Below are positions 46,487-56,249 of a stretch of DNA of 64,000 nucleotides, piece after piece. Location: contig NZ_CP060718.1 in NCBI RefSeq assembly GCF_014396785.1, positions 516,501 through 580,500 of the forward strand, given 5' to 3'. Position numbers and translations under genes: made by a program. Within the stretch, counting starts at the first letter, position 1. The number at the start of each line of letters is the position of its first letter. The notes under the pieces are model-generated. The model saw nothing but the letters and a program-made list of their open reading frames with translations, was not told where the DNA came from and made no database searches. The stretch comes from Sphingomonas lutea. GTDB taxonomy: Bacteria; Pseudomonadota; Alphaproteobacteria; Sphingomonadales; Sphingomonadaceae.

Positions 46487-47452
46487 CATAGGCGCACAGC
46501 ACCTCGAGCGGCGCCCCAACGCGCGTTAGCTCCTCATACCGAATGCTGTCGTCGTGCATCCGCTGAATCTCGTCGTCGCTGTGGAATGGATCGTGATGGA
46601 ATAGAGCCAGGCGTTTCGCTCCCGCGAGACGGCAGAGGTCGATCGCGACAATGTTGCTGGAATGGCCCCAATCTTCTTGCGAGGAATTTGTCGCGGCCAG
46701 CGAATACATTGTGTCGCAGATCACGAGCTCGGCATCGCGGAAGAAGGCGGCGAAGGCATCTTCCCGATCCATATTGTCGATGCGGTGTTCGCTGTCGGTG
46801 CTGTAGACGATTCGGCGATCGACAGAATCGGTAAAACAATAGCCAAAGCTGGCGTGCGGATGGTCCTGCTGCATGGCCGTGACCTTCATGCCATCAACCT
46901 CAAACGGTTGACCGGGTATCATCGTTACGAACGAAATCTGGGCCGCCAGGGAATCAAACGGGACGGGGTGCGACACCTCGTCGTGTTGCCGGCGCAGCGC
47001 GTTCTCTGCATCGTCGTGGCAGCTATGAATAACAATCGTCGTGGCATCGTCGAATGCCGGTAGAAACGACGGGAAACCCATGATGTGATCCCAGTGCATG
47101 TGGGACAGGAAGACATTGAACTTTGCGCGGCGGCCGCGGCGGCAAAGCGCTGCGGCGTCGCGGCCAAAGTGCTGAAGCCCGCTTCCCATGTCGCAGAGGA
47201 AGAAGGCATCGTCACCGCACTCGATCTCCACGCAGCTGGTGGCACCCCGAAAGTCGCTGCGGCCGCGAAGTCGAGTTCCCGGTCGATATAGTTCAACGCT
47301 TCCTCTTGCGTCGTAAAGATCGTTCCGCTGGCGTGGACGAGCGCGTTGGCGACCTTGATTCGAACGTCGCGCGCAGTCGCCGCGACGGGGAGCGTCCCTC
47401 GCGTGCCCCAAAATCGAGTTATCAGCGGATGGCCATGGAGACTTGGGCTCAC
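46464..47452 (-). pseudogene. MBL-fold metallo-hydrolase, one-base frameshift
   Basis: From ATG 47452 (MSPSLHGHPLITRFWGTRGT) the frame runs to FAAAATFG, then shifts at a four-base C run on the plus strand (47245-47248). The remainder carries SHMHWDHIMGFPSF (HxHxDH), QQDHPHASFGY, and AKRLALFHHDPFHSDDEI. Adding one base gives a 329-aa protein (TFGGATSCVEIE). The family resembles phosphodiesterase/ribonuclease Z-like MBL proteins; substrate unknown. Its start overlaps the STAS stop. Confidence 0.82.
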
Positions 47453-47796
47453 GTGAGGCTCGCAATGTCGGGCGGAAGCGATTCGTCAACCGGGAAAAGG
47501 CGGTTGTAGCGGCTAATCGAGAGTATCTCGCGCATTACTTCGTTGGGCACTGCAAGCCGGACCGAGACGCCGGATGCAATGCCTTCCTGACGGGCGATCG
47601 TCAGAGCTCGAAGCCCCCGCGACGACATATAGTCGATTTTTGAGAGGTCGATGATCATCGTCCATAGCGATTGGTTCGCGGCGTTCCGGACGCCATCCAC
47701 CAGATACGCACTAAATTCGGACCAGCTCGACTCGTCGACGCGCCCGTTAGCGGTTACGATCAAGGCCTCGGTCGACCGGCCGTAAGAAACCTCCAC
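47449..47796 (-). CDS. STAS-domain anti-sigma factor antagonist
   Basis: 115 aa, a complete STAS fold with the switch motif IDLSKIDYMSSRGLRAL, where one of the two serines is the expected phosphorylation site. In RsbV-type systems the kinase (42935) phosphorylates it and the PP2C (44423) reactivates it. First gene of the STAS-MBL-CHASE2/PP2C operon; its stop overlaps the MBL ATG. Confidence 0.9.
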   Translation of the reverse strand: MEVSYGRSTEALIVTANGRVDESSWSEFSAYLVDGVRNAANQSLWTMIIDLSKIDYMSSRGLRALTIARQEGIASGVSVRLAVPNEVMREILSISRYNRLFPVDESLPPDIASLT

Positions 47797-48079
47797 GATC
47801 GCCGCACTCCTTTAGCCGACGCGTGGCTTTACTTTGATCGCGCTTGTCGATGCAACGCCGAGCATGTGACCGCGGCCTTCCTCCGTGACGGCGATACGGG
47901 GAGACGGTCGCTCGACCGAAGTGGTGGCCGGGGTGAGAGTCAGAACCAATGCTGCCGCCGGCCAGAACGTGCGTCACTATTGCGCTCGTTGAGCTAGCAC
48001 GAGACTCCAACATGCTGATTTTCACTGGTATGTGGGCGTCGTCGTCAGCGACTCACTGGCGGAACGCGGGGGCTGCGTC
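47797..48079. other. intergenic stretch, promoter region of the STAS operon
   Basis: 283 bases without a gene I can support. It must contain the promoter of the minus-strand STAS operon and possibly of the small plus-strand gene; I cannot assign elements. Confidence 0.4.
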
Positions 48080-48247
48080 GTGAACTGTGATCTCTCATAC
48101 TTCAGACGAAGAGCGTCAGAAGAACGGACTGCGGCGCTCAATGCTAGGCATCCAAGAGCCAGGCAGATCCACGTCGCCATGTCAGAAACCTACGAGGAGA
48201 TGGTACGTGCTATTGTCGCCCGGGAGCAGGAAGAGGGCACGAGGTAA
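48080..48247 (+). CDS. small hypothetical protein
   Basis: 55 aa from GTG 48080: after CDLSYFRRRASEERTAALNA comes RHPRARQIHVAMSETYEEMV. The R-rich helix followed by a second helix resembles small sphingomonad proteins of the YFRRRAxEER type that I recall, with unknown function. The same frame opens upstream from GTG 48032, but that part is not protein-like. Confidence 0.5.
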   Translation: MNCDLSYFRRRASEERTAALNARHPRARQIHVAMSETYEEMVRAIVAREQEEGTR

Positions 48248-48356
48248 CGGCAAAAGAATTGAACCTGCCGGCTCGTCTCAATCAGCTTGACGGGGTCCGT
48301 GTCTGCAAGGGCGGTAGCGAAAGCAGGGCAGCACCTGGCTGCCCCGCATTGTGCCG

Positions 48357-48767
48357 CTAGTCGGTAAGGTTTGCCGGGATCTTCCCGCCATGCGCGGCGA
48401 GTTGGCGCATCACTTCCTTCTGAAGCCACATGTTCATCTCCGCACTACCGTCCTTTTCGCCCGTATAGCCAAGCTCGGTCGCAAGTTCTTTCCGGTTCTG
48501 AAGGCTCGAGTCCATGTCCAGCAGCTTCATCAGATCCACGATTGAAGTGCGCCAGTTGAGGTCAGGATTGCCTTTTGACGCGGCGATCCCTGCGAGCACC
48601 TGCTCTACGTTAACCTGGGTATCTGGCTGAGTTGTTGGCGCCGGCGCAATAGTAACATCGCCGCCCCCGACGGGCGATGACGGATTAGACTGCCGCATCC
48701 CGGGCTCTTGTACGGGAGCAACTTTCTTGCCGAAGATTGCGTCCTTGATCTTTCCAAAGATACTCAT
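48357..48767 (-). CDS. DUF3597 family protein
   Basis: 136 aa. A short hydrophobic, basic head (MSIFGKIKDAIFGKK), a proline/threonine-rich linker, then the DUF3597 core (LNWRTSIVDLMKLLDMDSSL, LATELGYTGEKDGSAEMN, AAHGGKIPANLTD). Function of the family is unknown. ATG 48767 chosen because the head starts there. Same direction as and 35 bases after the DUF937 gene. Confidence 0.85.
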   Translation of the reverse strand: MSIFGKIKDAIFGKKVAPVQEPGMRQSNPSSPVGGGDVTIAPAPTTQPDTQVNVEQVLAGIAASKGNPDLNWRTSIVDLMKLLDMDSSLQNRKELATELGYTGEKDGSAEMNMWLQKEVMRQLAAHGGKIPANLTD

Positions 48768-48802
48768 GCTTCTGCTCCTTTCGGGAGTATCGAATGCCGT
48801 TA

Positions 48803-49396
48803 TCAACGGGCCAAGTATTTGCCTGCGGCTCCTATGAGGTCGCTTAGTATGTCACCGCCTGGCCGCGTATTAGGTGCCGGACTATCATCGCCACTTGGCG
48901 ACTTCTGACCACCCAAGATCCCGCCGAGCGCTCCGCCCAAGCCGCCCCCTCCCTGGCTTGCTTGTTTCATCACGTAGCCCGCTGCGACCATTGCGAGAAT
49001 TGGGAGCATTTTCTTGAGTAACGACGGTTCGACGCCCGACTGAGCTGCTGCGCTCGCGGCAACAGCGCGGCTGCCGTCCTTTGAGCCGAAGAGCTGACCG
49101 AGAATCTGGTTGCCTTTATCGACTTCCGTCGCCTGATCCGATGTCACGTTGTCGAGCAGACCGCCTCCGCCCAAACCACCGATGGTGCCGAATAGCCCGC
49201 CGAGACCTTCCAGGTTCGGAAACGCGCTTCCCGTTGTCGGTGCAGGCGTTGCTGCTGCCACCGGGTTCTTGAAGCTCGAAAGGATCGACGGCAGCAAGGC
49301 GGCCGCGCCCGCTTGGGCCGTCGAATTATCGACGCCAAGCTCGCGCGAAATCGCATCTACGGCGCCAGTCTGTTGTAGCATTTGATTGATATCCAA
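48803..49396 (-). CDS. DUF937 family protein (TTG start)
   Basis: About 197 aa. Helical DUF937/YidB-like core (QQTGAVDAISRELGVDNSTA, AALLPSILSSFKNP) followed by glycine-rich stretches and a hydrophobic helix (KKMLPILAMVAAGYVMKQA). A strong ribosome-binding site AAGGAGA lies eight bases before TTG 49396; the ATG seven codons further upstream lies before it and is less likely. Function unknown. Confidence 0.78.
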   Translation of the reverse strand: MDINQMLQQTGAVDAISRELGVDNSTAQAGAAALLPSILSSFKNPVAAATPAPTTGSAFPNLEGLGGLFGTIGGLGGGGLLDNVTSDQATEVDKGNQILGQLFGSKDGSRAVAASAAAQSGVEPSLLKKMLPILAMVAAGYVMKQASQGGGGLGGALGGILGGQKSPSGDDSPAPNTRPGGDILSDLIGAAGKYLAR

Positions 49397-49471
49397 GACC
49401 TGTCTCCTTGTAAGCAATCCGTAGGCGCACCGCCTGAATGCCTGCCCTTCAGTGCGCGTCAGCCTTCAAAG

Positions 49472-49672
49472 CTAGGAAACGATGAAGGTAATCTTCAGTG
49501 TGACCCGCCACTCAGCAATTTGATTGTCGCGAATTATAGCCTTCGTCCCTTGGACCCATGCCTCCTGGATTCCGTGAACAGTCTCAGCTGCCTTGGCGAT
49601 GCCATCCCGAACGGCAGCCTCGAAGCTTTCAGTTGAGCTTGAGATGATCTCTAATGTTTTGGCGACAGCCAT
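49472..49672 (-). CDS. dodecin family flavin-binding protein
   Basis: 66 aa. Dodecins form 12-mers that store flavin. The pattern KTLEIISSSTESFEAAVRDG, then VHGIQEAWVQGTKAIIRD, then AEWRVTLKITFI matches, including the tryptophan (W39) that stacks on the flavin. A strong GGAGAC site precedes ATG 49672. Cytoplasmic; same direction as the DUF937 and DUF3597 genes. Confidence 0.92.
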   Translation of the reverse strand: MAVAKTLEIISSSTESFEAAVRDGIAKAAETVHGIQEAWVQGTKAIIRDNQIAEWRVTLKITFIVS

Positions 49673-49902
49673 GTTGAGTCTCCTTCCGAAGCGGCGGGCG
49701 CCTAAGTCGGGTTAGAGTCAATGCCAATTGGGGTGGGCGCGTCTTATACAGCGATAGAATTAGTGTGAGGGGATAGGGGAGCCTTCCCATTTGGGATGGA
49801 GCTAGCTCCCCATTCTGCCACTCGTGGCTCGACAACATTAGGTGTAGTGCCAAAATCAGTAAGATCCTGTACGCTTCCAGCTTCGTAGCGTCGGCGGGGG
49901 CA
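49673..49902. other. dodecin/TonB-receptor intergenic region
   Basis: 230 bases with no gene I can support. The receptor probably starts here rather than at GTG 49903, but no ATG is in frame. Confidence 0.4.
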
Positions 49903-52900
49903 GTGACGGCAGGTACGTTCATCGATGCAGTCGTCGCGCTAGGGAGCGCTGCAGCGACAGCAGCGCAGGTGGCAGAACCTCCACAGCCAGCTGACCCGCC
50001 CGTCATTGTCGTTACCGGAACGCGCATTCAAACTCCTAACCGCCGGAGCAGCAGCCCGGTGGAGAGCGTCCGCCCCGAGGATTTCACTCTCACGGGGGTG
50101 GCAAACGTTGAGCAAACTCTCAACCAGATGCCGCAAATCACACCGAGCTTTACGACCACTTCAAACAATCCCGGCACTGGCGCCGCCACGCTCGACCTGC
50201 GCGGGCTCGGAAGCGTGCGAACCCTGATTTTGGTCAACGGTCGTCGCTGGATTGCCAATGACGCCGGCAACGTGCCGGAGATCGACGTCAACACCATTCC
50301 CGCGTCGCTGATCGATCGTGTCGACATTGTCACCGGTGGCGCTTCGGCGGTCTACGGCTCGGATGCGGTGACGGGTGTGATCAACTTCGTCCTCAAGAAT
50401 AACCTTAAGGGGCTTCATCTCGACGCGCGCAGCGCCATTAGCGAGCGCGGCGACGGACGGGTGAGCAGCGCCGATCTCAGCTACGGGCTCGATATCTTCA
50501 AGGGGCGCGGCAACCTCATCGCCTCTATCGGCTGGCTGGATCAGGATTCGCTGGTGCAGGCTGACCGCGCCTACACTCGCGACACGCTGCAGGACGGCTG
50601 CGTGATCAAGAACACGATCTCCGAAACCGGAGTGAGCACCCCGGCCGCCAATGCCGATGGTCTTTGCGATGGCGCCGATGAGGAGTTTGGCTATCTGGCG
50701 GGCGGGAGCACGTTCATTCCGGCGGGGCTCTTCCAGGGCGGCACGGGCGCGCTGTTCCGTGGTCCGGGCAATAGCTTCACCAGGTTTGGTGGCGCGCGGT
50801 TCGCCGAGGACGGCACGATCGTGCGATTCAATGCAGCGACCGACGCCTACAATTTTGCCGCGGACAATTACCTCCAAGTGCCGCTGCGCCGCATCAGCGC
50901 AAACCTCATCGGCCACCTCACCATTTCGGACTTTTTTGAGCCTTACACCGAGATTAGTGTGATCCACACGCGAAGCCCGCAGCAATTGGCGCCTGCCGCC
51001 GCGGGAATCGGGACTGGTGCTGGGACTGTCCCGCGCCTGCGCATCAACCTCGACAACCCTTTCCTGGCGCCTCAGGCGCGGCAGGTGCTCGAAGACACGT
51101 TCGGCGTTGATGCGCAGGGCGACCGCGGCTTCCTTGGTAGCAATGTGACCGGGTTCACAATTAACCCGGCCTACGGCGGCGACGCCGATGGGTTTGTCAC
51201 TCTGCCCGGCCAGTTCCGATCGCGCCTGACCGGGCTGGGGCCGCGCCAGACGGTCAACGACCGCCTTGCCTATCGCATCCTGCTGGGCGCCAGAGGCCGG
51301 AGTTTCGGGCCGTTCGATTACGACGTCTATTTCAGCAGCAGCGACGTGACCCACAACACCCCGTTGCAGAATAGCGCCTCGGCGTTGCGCATTCAGCAGG
51401 CGATCCTGGTTCGTGCGGATGGGAGCGGGAACATCACCTGCATCGACCCCAGCGATGGGTGCGTGCCGATCAATATCTTCGGCAAACAAGACATCAGCGC
51501 CGCGGCGGCGGATTTCATTCGCGCCAACCCATCCGAATCCACGCGAGTTAAGGAGAAGATCATCGAAGGTGTCATACGGGGGCCGGTGGTGAAACTGCCC
51601 GCAGGTGACCTGGACATCGCGATCGGGGCGCATTTTCGCCAGACTTCCTTTGCCTATCGCCCCGATCGCACGCTGGCGGACGGCGATAACCTCGGCTTTC
51701 AGCCATCGGTCGGCTCAGCAGGCCGGACCCGCGTGGTCGAGCTGTTCGGGAGGCACTGATCCCGTTGCTCAAAGATCGTCCGTTCGCCCGCGAGCTCTCG
51801 CTTGAGCCGGGGTTCCGTCTCTCACATTACAGCAGCGTCGGCGCGGTATGGACTTGGAAAGCGATGGGCTATTGGTCGCCGGTGCGCGAACTTCGCTTTC
51901 GCGGCGGGCTGCAAAAGGCGGTTCGGGCGCCCAACGTGCGTGAAATGTTCCTGGAAGAAAGCGTGGCCTCGACCGGTGTCACTGACCCGTGCGCCCCGCA
52001 TTCGGTTTGCTCGACGAACCCGCCATAGTTGCGGCCTGCGAACGCAATGGCGGTGTCGGCCTGCCTACGGACAATATCGATTTTTTTCCCTTAGCGACGC
52101 AAACCGGATCGACCACTCTCAAGCCGGAAAATGCCAGAACGATGACCTTTGGTGTGGTCGCCAGCCCGTTCGAGAGCCTGACGCTGACGGCGGATTATTA
52201 TGACATCAAGATCCGCGACGCGATCGGCACCTTCGGCGGCGGCGCGCAAGCCACCATTTTCGGTTGCATCTTCGGCGGCGGCGACCCAGCCGATCCCCTT
52301 TGTCAAGCATTCCAGCGCGACGAGGGTGGGCAGATCGCGTCCATCTTTCTACCGACCGCCAACCTCATACGCGTGGCGGCGCGCGGCATCGACTGGCAGG
52401 CCAGCTATCGCTCTCGCGTGCTAGGCGGCAACCTGGCACTCAACTTGTCGGGCACGCGGTTGCTCAAGTCGACGCTGCAGCTGAACGCTAACGTGGACCC
52501 TATCCGCTGCGGCGGCGCGTTCGGCGGGGCTTGCGGCTTCACCATCCTCGGCGCCGCACAGCCGCAGTGGAAACTCTACAATCGCGTTACCTGGTCACGC
52601 CGACCCTTCACCCTTAGCCTTCGCCACCGCTATTTCTCTGGCACCGTCAATGGTCGCCTGCGCTATGCCGAGGCGCTGGGCGCGACGCCGCCAAGCAACA
52701 TTCCCGGACGCGCGCTTCGGCTTGAGGAGCGCAATTACTTCGACGCGTCGATCGGCTTCGCGTTGCCGCGCACGTTCGATCTGACGTTTGGCGTCAACAA
52801 CCTAACCAACCGAAAGCCATCGCTTTTGGGCACCAATCAGATTCAGGCGAACACCGATCCGTCGCTGTATGACGTCATTGGGCGGCGGTTCTTTGTTACT

Positions 52901-52924
52901 TTAGCGGCGAAGTTGACCCGCTAG
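49903..52924 (+). pseudogene. TonB-dependent receptor, two one-base frameshifts
   Basis: Outer-membrane transporter for a bound nutrient. A TonB-box-like VIVVTGTRI is followed by a plug (DLRGLGSVRTLILVNGRR, VDIVTGGASAVYGSDAVTGV) and a barrel ending in DVIGRRFFVTLAAKLTR. The frame shifts at 51748-51750 (FGEALIPLLKDRPF expected) and at 51994-51997 (DPCAPAFGLLDEPA expected), each needing one extra base. Intact length about 1007 aa. The upstream GTG start leaves an incomplete signal peptide. Confidence 0.85.
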
Positions 52925-55152
52925 TTCAAGCTGATCGGGCCGAGCTCGGCCTTTTCCTTGGCGAGGTGGGCCGTGACCTGCTGGCGCAGCCGCTCGAAGC
53001 GCGGATCGCCTTTGAGTTGACCCAGCGCCGGATCGATAGCGATATCTGTCGGCACGGGCGTGAAAGTCGGAAGCCAGTTCTGGCGAATGGCGGCGGATAG
53101 CTGGCCAATCGCTTCGTCCTTGCGCCCCTGTGCCGCATAAATGCGAGCCAAGTTAACCTGCTCCTCGCCCGACATCTCGGCGCTCCTTTCGACCGCTGCT
53201 TCGGCACGTTTCAGGATTTCCGATGCGTCGTTATCCTCGCCTGCGCTGCGAAGGGCGAGTGCAAGCGACGGCGCGATCTCGATTAAGCGGCCGGGGGAGA
53301 CGAGCTTCTCGAACGCGTCGGGATTGGGCGCCGCTGCATGGTAAAGTTTGGCCAGGCGCGGCCCCTGATTGTTGACGAGGTAGACCCTGGAGGCCGTGAC
53401 CGGAAGCGGACCCTGGGTCCAGAATTGGCGCGGCGTCACACGTTCCTCGATCATGTCGATTGCGCGTGGTTCATACCGCCGCAATGGCGGGATGAATTCG
53501 GCCGCATGTGGGGGCATCGGGACTAGCCGATCGGCAAGGTCGAAGCGGTCCATCTTGACCAAGTAAGGCCAAAGGGCGCGCCCAATCATTTCTTTCTCGT
53601 CCGGCGATGCCCGACGATATTGATTGAGACCAATGGTGATGATCTGTGAGACGTCGCCCGTCCGTTCGGCCAAGCGAATTTGGATGAGCGTGGAAGTGAA
53701 CTGGTCGCCCAGCCGCTCCACCCGCTCGACTTCGGCCCGTACCGCTCGGTCATTGCCGTCGCGCACGAGGAGATTGATCATGTTGAGTATCGCCGGCCAC
53801 CACAATGGCTCGATCTCGACAATCTTTGAATAGAGTTGGAGCTTTTCCTCACGACGAGACGTGCCAAGACTATTCGCCAGCCAGTTCATTGCCTCGATAT
53901 CGTTGGGGTCGAGCGCGATGGCCCGCCGCAGGGCCGCCTCGGCGGCAGGACCTTGCCCTAGCGCGAAGCCACGCGCGGCATGACCCGCCGCGAGATTTGG
54001 CGCGAGTGCAATGGCGCGGCGCGCCTCGGCCTCAGCGGTTCCCTCAGCGGTAACCCCGGCGCCGAGGGTTCGGGCGACGGCCAGCGTCGCCCAGCCGGGC
54101 GCGAAATTGGGATCTTTACGGACGACCTGCTCAAGCTGTTTTGCGGCCTCAGCATAATGTACGTAATTGCGCTTGCGGATTTTTGCGCGCGCGTCGCTGT
54201 AGAGCGCATAGACCTCGCCGCTGGTCGCGATGTTTTCGGGTAGCTTGCCGCCGCGCGCCGCGAGGCGTCCGCGAATTCGTCCTTCGATTTCGCCGGCAAT
54301 CTCACTCTGCAGCGCGAAGACATCGTCGAGCCTTCGATCGAAATTCTCACTCCACAATTGCGCACCGTCCGCCGTGCGAATGAGGTTGGTGTTGACGCGG
54401 ATGCGATCGCCGACCGAGCGAACGCTGGCCTGGACCAGATAGTCCGCAGCCTTGTTGGGCGCATCGCCGCCCTTTTCAGCGAGCTGCTCAAGTGTGTTCG
54501 GACCAAGGACCAGCAACTGTGGATTACGACCGATGGCCTGGCGCGTGTCCTCCCAAATACCGGCGACAAGGCTTTCGTCGCGCTTATCGAGACTCTGGAA
54601 CGGCATGACAGCGACCACTGGCCGGCCTTCATCCGCACTGCCGCGCATCCAATAGGCGGCAGCCCCGATCGCCATCAGCAGCAACAGCGCCGCCGCCGCG
54701 ACCCAAGGCCGGCGCCAGTGGAAGCCACTTTTGGCCGAAGCCGGCGCTGCACGCAGTGCTTCCCCACCGACCAGCGCGCCGGTGCTGGCAACAAGCTTGG
54801 TCCAGCCAGGATGCTTGGCACTCCCGCGCCAGCCCTTCAGGTCGGCGCACTGGATTTGGTTGAACGGCAGGGGCGGGATGGTGCCGTCGGTTTGCGCTTG
54901 AACCAACGTGCCCGCATTGCGCGCCAGATCCGCCTCGGCACGGACCCATTGCGAGCGCGCCGCTTCAGCCGACCACAGTACCAAGACTGCCTTAGCCTCG
55001 CGTAGTTGTTGCTCGATCTCCTCGGTGTAGGCGCGGTGGGCGGGAAGATCATTATCCCACCACACCGAATAGCCCGCTCTCTTCAGCGCTAACGCCGCGC
55101 GGCGAGCCAATTCCTGGTCGGCTCGCGAATAGGAAATAAAGACGTCGGCCAT
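52921..55152 (-). CDS. TIR domain - membrane helix - TolB-like/TPR protein
   Basis: 743 aa. N-terminal TIR domain (MADVFISYSRADQELARRAA, GYSVWWDNDL, SQWVRAEADLA with a conserved glutamate). A membrane helix at about 151-170. Then a TolB-like domain (VVAVMPFQSLDKRDESLVAG, FDRRLDDVFALQSEIAGEI) and at least six TPR units (PGWATLAVARTLG, AMNWLANSLG). TPR lies outside the membrane. Convergent with the TonB receptor; its stop overlaps the receptor's end. Function unknown. Confidence 0.82.
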   Translation of the reverse strand: MADVFISYSRADQELARRAALALKRAGYSVWWDNDLPAHRAYTEEIEQQLREAKAVLVLWSAEAARSQWVRAEADLARNAGTLVQAQTDGTIPPLPFNQIQCADLKGWRGSAKHPGWTKLVASTGALVGGEALRAAPASAKSGFHWRRPWVAAAALLLLMAIGAAAYWMRGSADEGRPVVAVMPFQSLDKRDESLVAGIWEDTRQAIGRNPQLLVLGPNTLEQLAEKGGDAPNKAADYLVQASVRSVGDRIRVNTNLIRTADGAQLWSENFDRRLDDVFALQSEIAGEIEGRIRGRLAARGGKLPENIATSGEVYALYSDARAKIRKRNYVHYAEAAKQLEQVVRKDPNFAPGWATLAVARTLGAGVTAEGTAEAEARRAIALAPNLAAGHAARGFALGQGPAAEAALRRAIALDPNDIEAMNWLANSLGTSRREEKLQLYSKIVEIEPLWWPAILNMINLLVRDGNDRAVRAEVERVERLGDQFTSTLIQIRLAERTGDVSQIITIGLNQYRRASPDEKEMIGRALWPYLVKMDRFDLADRLVPMPPHAAEFIPPLRRYEPRAIDMIEERVTPRQFWTQGPLPVTASRVYLVNNQGPRLAKLYHAAAPNPDAFEKLVSPGRLIEIAPSLALALRSAGEDNDASEILKRAEAAVERSAEMSGEEQVNLARIYAAQGRKDEAIGQLSAAIRQNWLPTFTPVPTDIAIDPALGQLKGDPRFERLRQQVTAHLAKEKAELGPISLN

Positions 55153-55334
55153 GCCCCACCCTGACTTGCCCCAGCCTTATCACAGCAGTGTAGTGGATGC
55201 CGAGAGGAGCATCGCAAAAGAGTTGAGGACACACCTGTCCTGAAAGAACCAGGAAATCAAAGACGCTTGCGGTAATCAAACATGAAAACAATGTGCGAAC
55301 CGAACGCCCGTGTGGCTCCCAACACCGCTGAGGT
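55153..55334. other. intergenic region
   Basis: 182 bases between two minus-strand genes; no gene seen. It should hold the promoter of the TIR-TPR gene at 52921-55152. Confidence 0.3.
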
Positions 55335-56249
55335 TTAACCGAGTTTTGCTGCTTCCGCCCTGCAATCGTAGGTTTGACCAGGTTCAGAGCAAAAGTCGGG
55401 CCATTCGTTGCTCTTCTGCCAAAGCTCGAGCAACCCAGCGCGCTTGGCAATCATCATGAATCGCTTGTCGCGCCGAGTGGCGGTGAATTCTGGTCGGAAA
55501 AGGACTTCGGAAATAACCGCCACGTCCTCCGTCTTTGGCCACGAAAGGAGTGTTGAAATCACGTCCTCAGGTTGACCGAATTGACCGAACGCCAAAATGG
55601 CGAATCCGATTCCGGCACTCGGATTCTCCATATTGCGCAAGCGCTCGCGGACAAAGTTGAGCAACTCCTGCACTCTGATCGGACTCGGATCTTCCCGCGT
55701 TGCCATGATCAATCTTGGCCCGCGGCCGCCAACGTTCGCGCGGTCCTCAAAGAGAGGTCGAGCGATCTTCGGATCGCCGTAGCGATAGTGAAATCGAAAT
55801 TGTGCGTCTGCCACGCTCGCCGTCCCTGGCCAAAGTTTTTCAGCCTTTCGTAATTCCCTTTTGGCCGCATCAAAGGATCCGGCGTAGGTCAGCAGAGTAA
55901 TATATGTGCTGCGAATCTTTGGGGACAGCGGATCCAGCGTTACTGCACGACTTGCGGTCTCGACGGCGTCGCGAAGGTAGCCGGACGCAGCCAGATTGCT
56001 CGCTAAGATGTCCAGAATAATTGGATCATCGGGTTTCTGAGCAGCTGCCGCCGAAATCGCTTGGCCGCGTGCGTGAAAGTCACGAACTGGAAGTAAGGCC
56101 GCCTCGGCGATGCTAGCCTCGGCCATCTTGGGATCGATCGCGCGCGCTTGCCCGATGTGGCGCCTAAGATCGGCCTGCATTCGAAGATCTTGCTCACCAG
56201 CCGTGAATCGCAAGTCAGTCATCTCCGCCTCAGCAAGCAAAAGCTTTGA
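55335..56249 (-). CDS. TPR part of a second TIR-TPR protein, cut off by an in-frame stop
   Basis: About 300 aa in the same frame as the TIR part but after a TAG at 56250-56252. TPR-like helices (AEASIAEAALLPVRDF, PDDPIILDILASNLAASGYL, AKRELRKAEKLWPG) and a conserved C-terminus with paired cysteines. It has no start signal of its own at this position (an ATG at 56222 is possible). Either a nonsense mutation or two compensating one-base errors separates it from the upstream gene. Confidence 0.6.
   Translation of the reverse strand, partial: SKLLLAEAEMTDLRFTAGEQDLRMQADLRRHIGQARAIDPKMAEASIAEAALLPVRDFHARGQAISAAAAQKPDDPIILDILASNLAASGYLRDAVETASRAVTLDPLSPKIRSTYITLLTYAGSFDAAKRELRKAEKLWPGTASVADAQFRFHYRYGDPKIARPLFEDRANVGGRGPRLIMATREDPSPIRVQELLNFVRERLRNMENPSAGIGFAILAFGQFGQPEDVISTLLSWPKTEDVAVISEVLFRPEFTATRRDKRFMMIAKRAGLLELWQKSNEWPDFCSEPGQTYDCRAEAAKLG

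Noticed and set aside
47747..48025. 92-aa minus-strand frame before the STAS gene
   Set aside because: Overlaps the STAS start in another frame; sequence is arginine-rich shadow.
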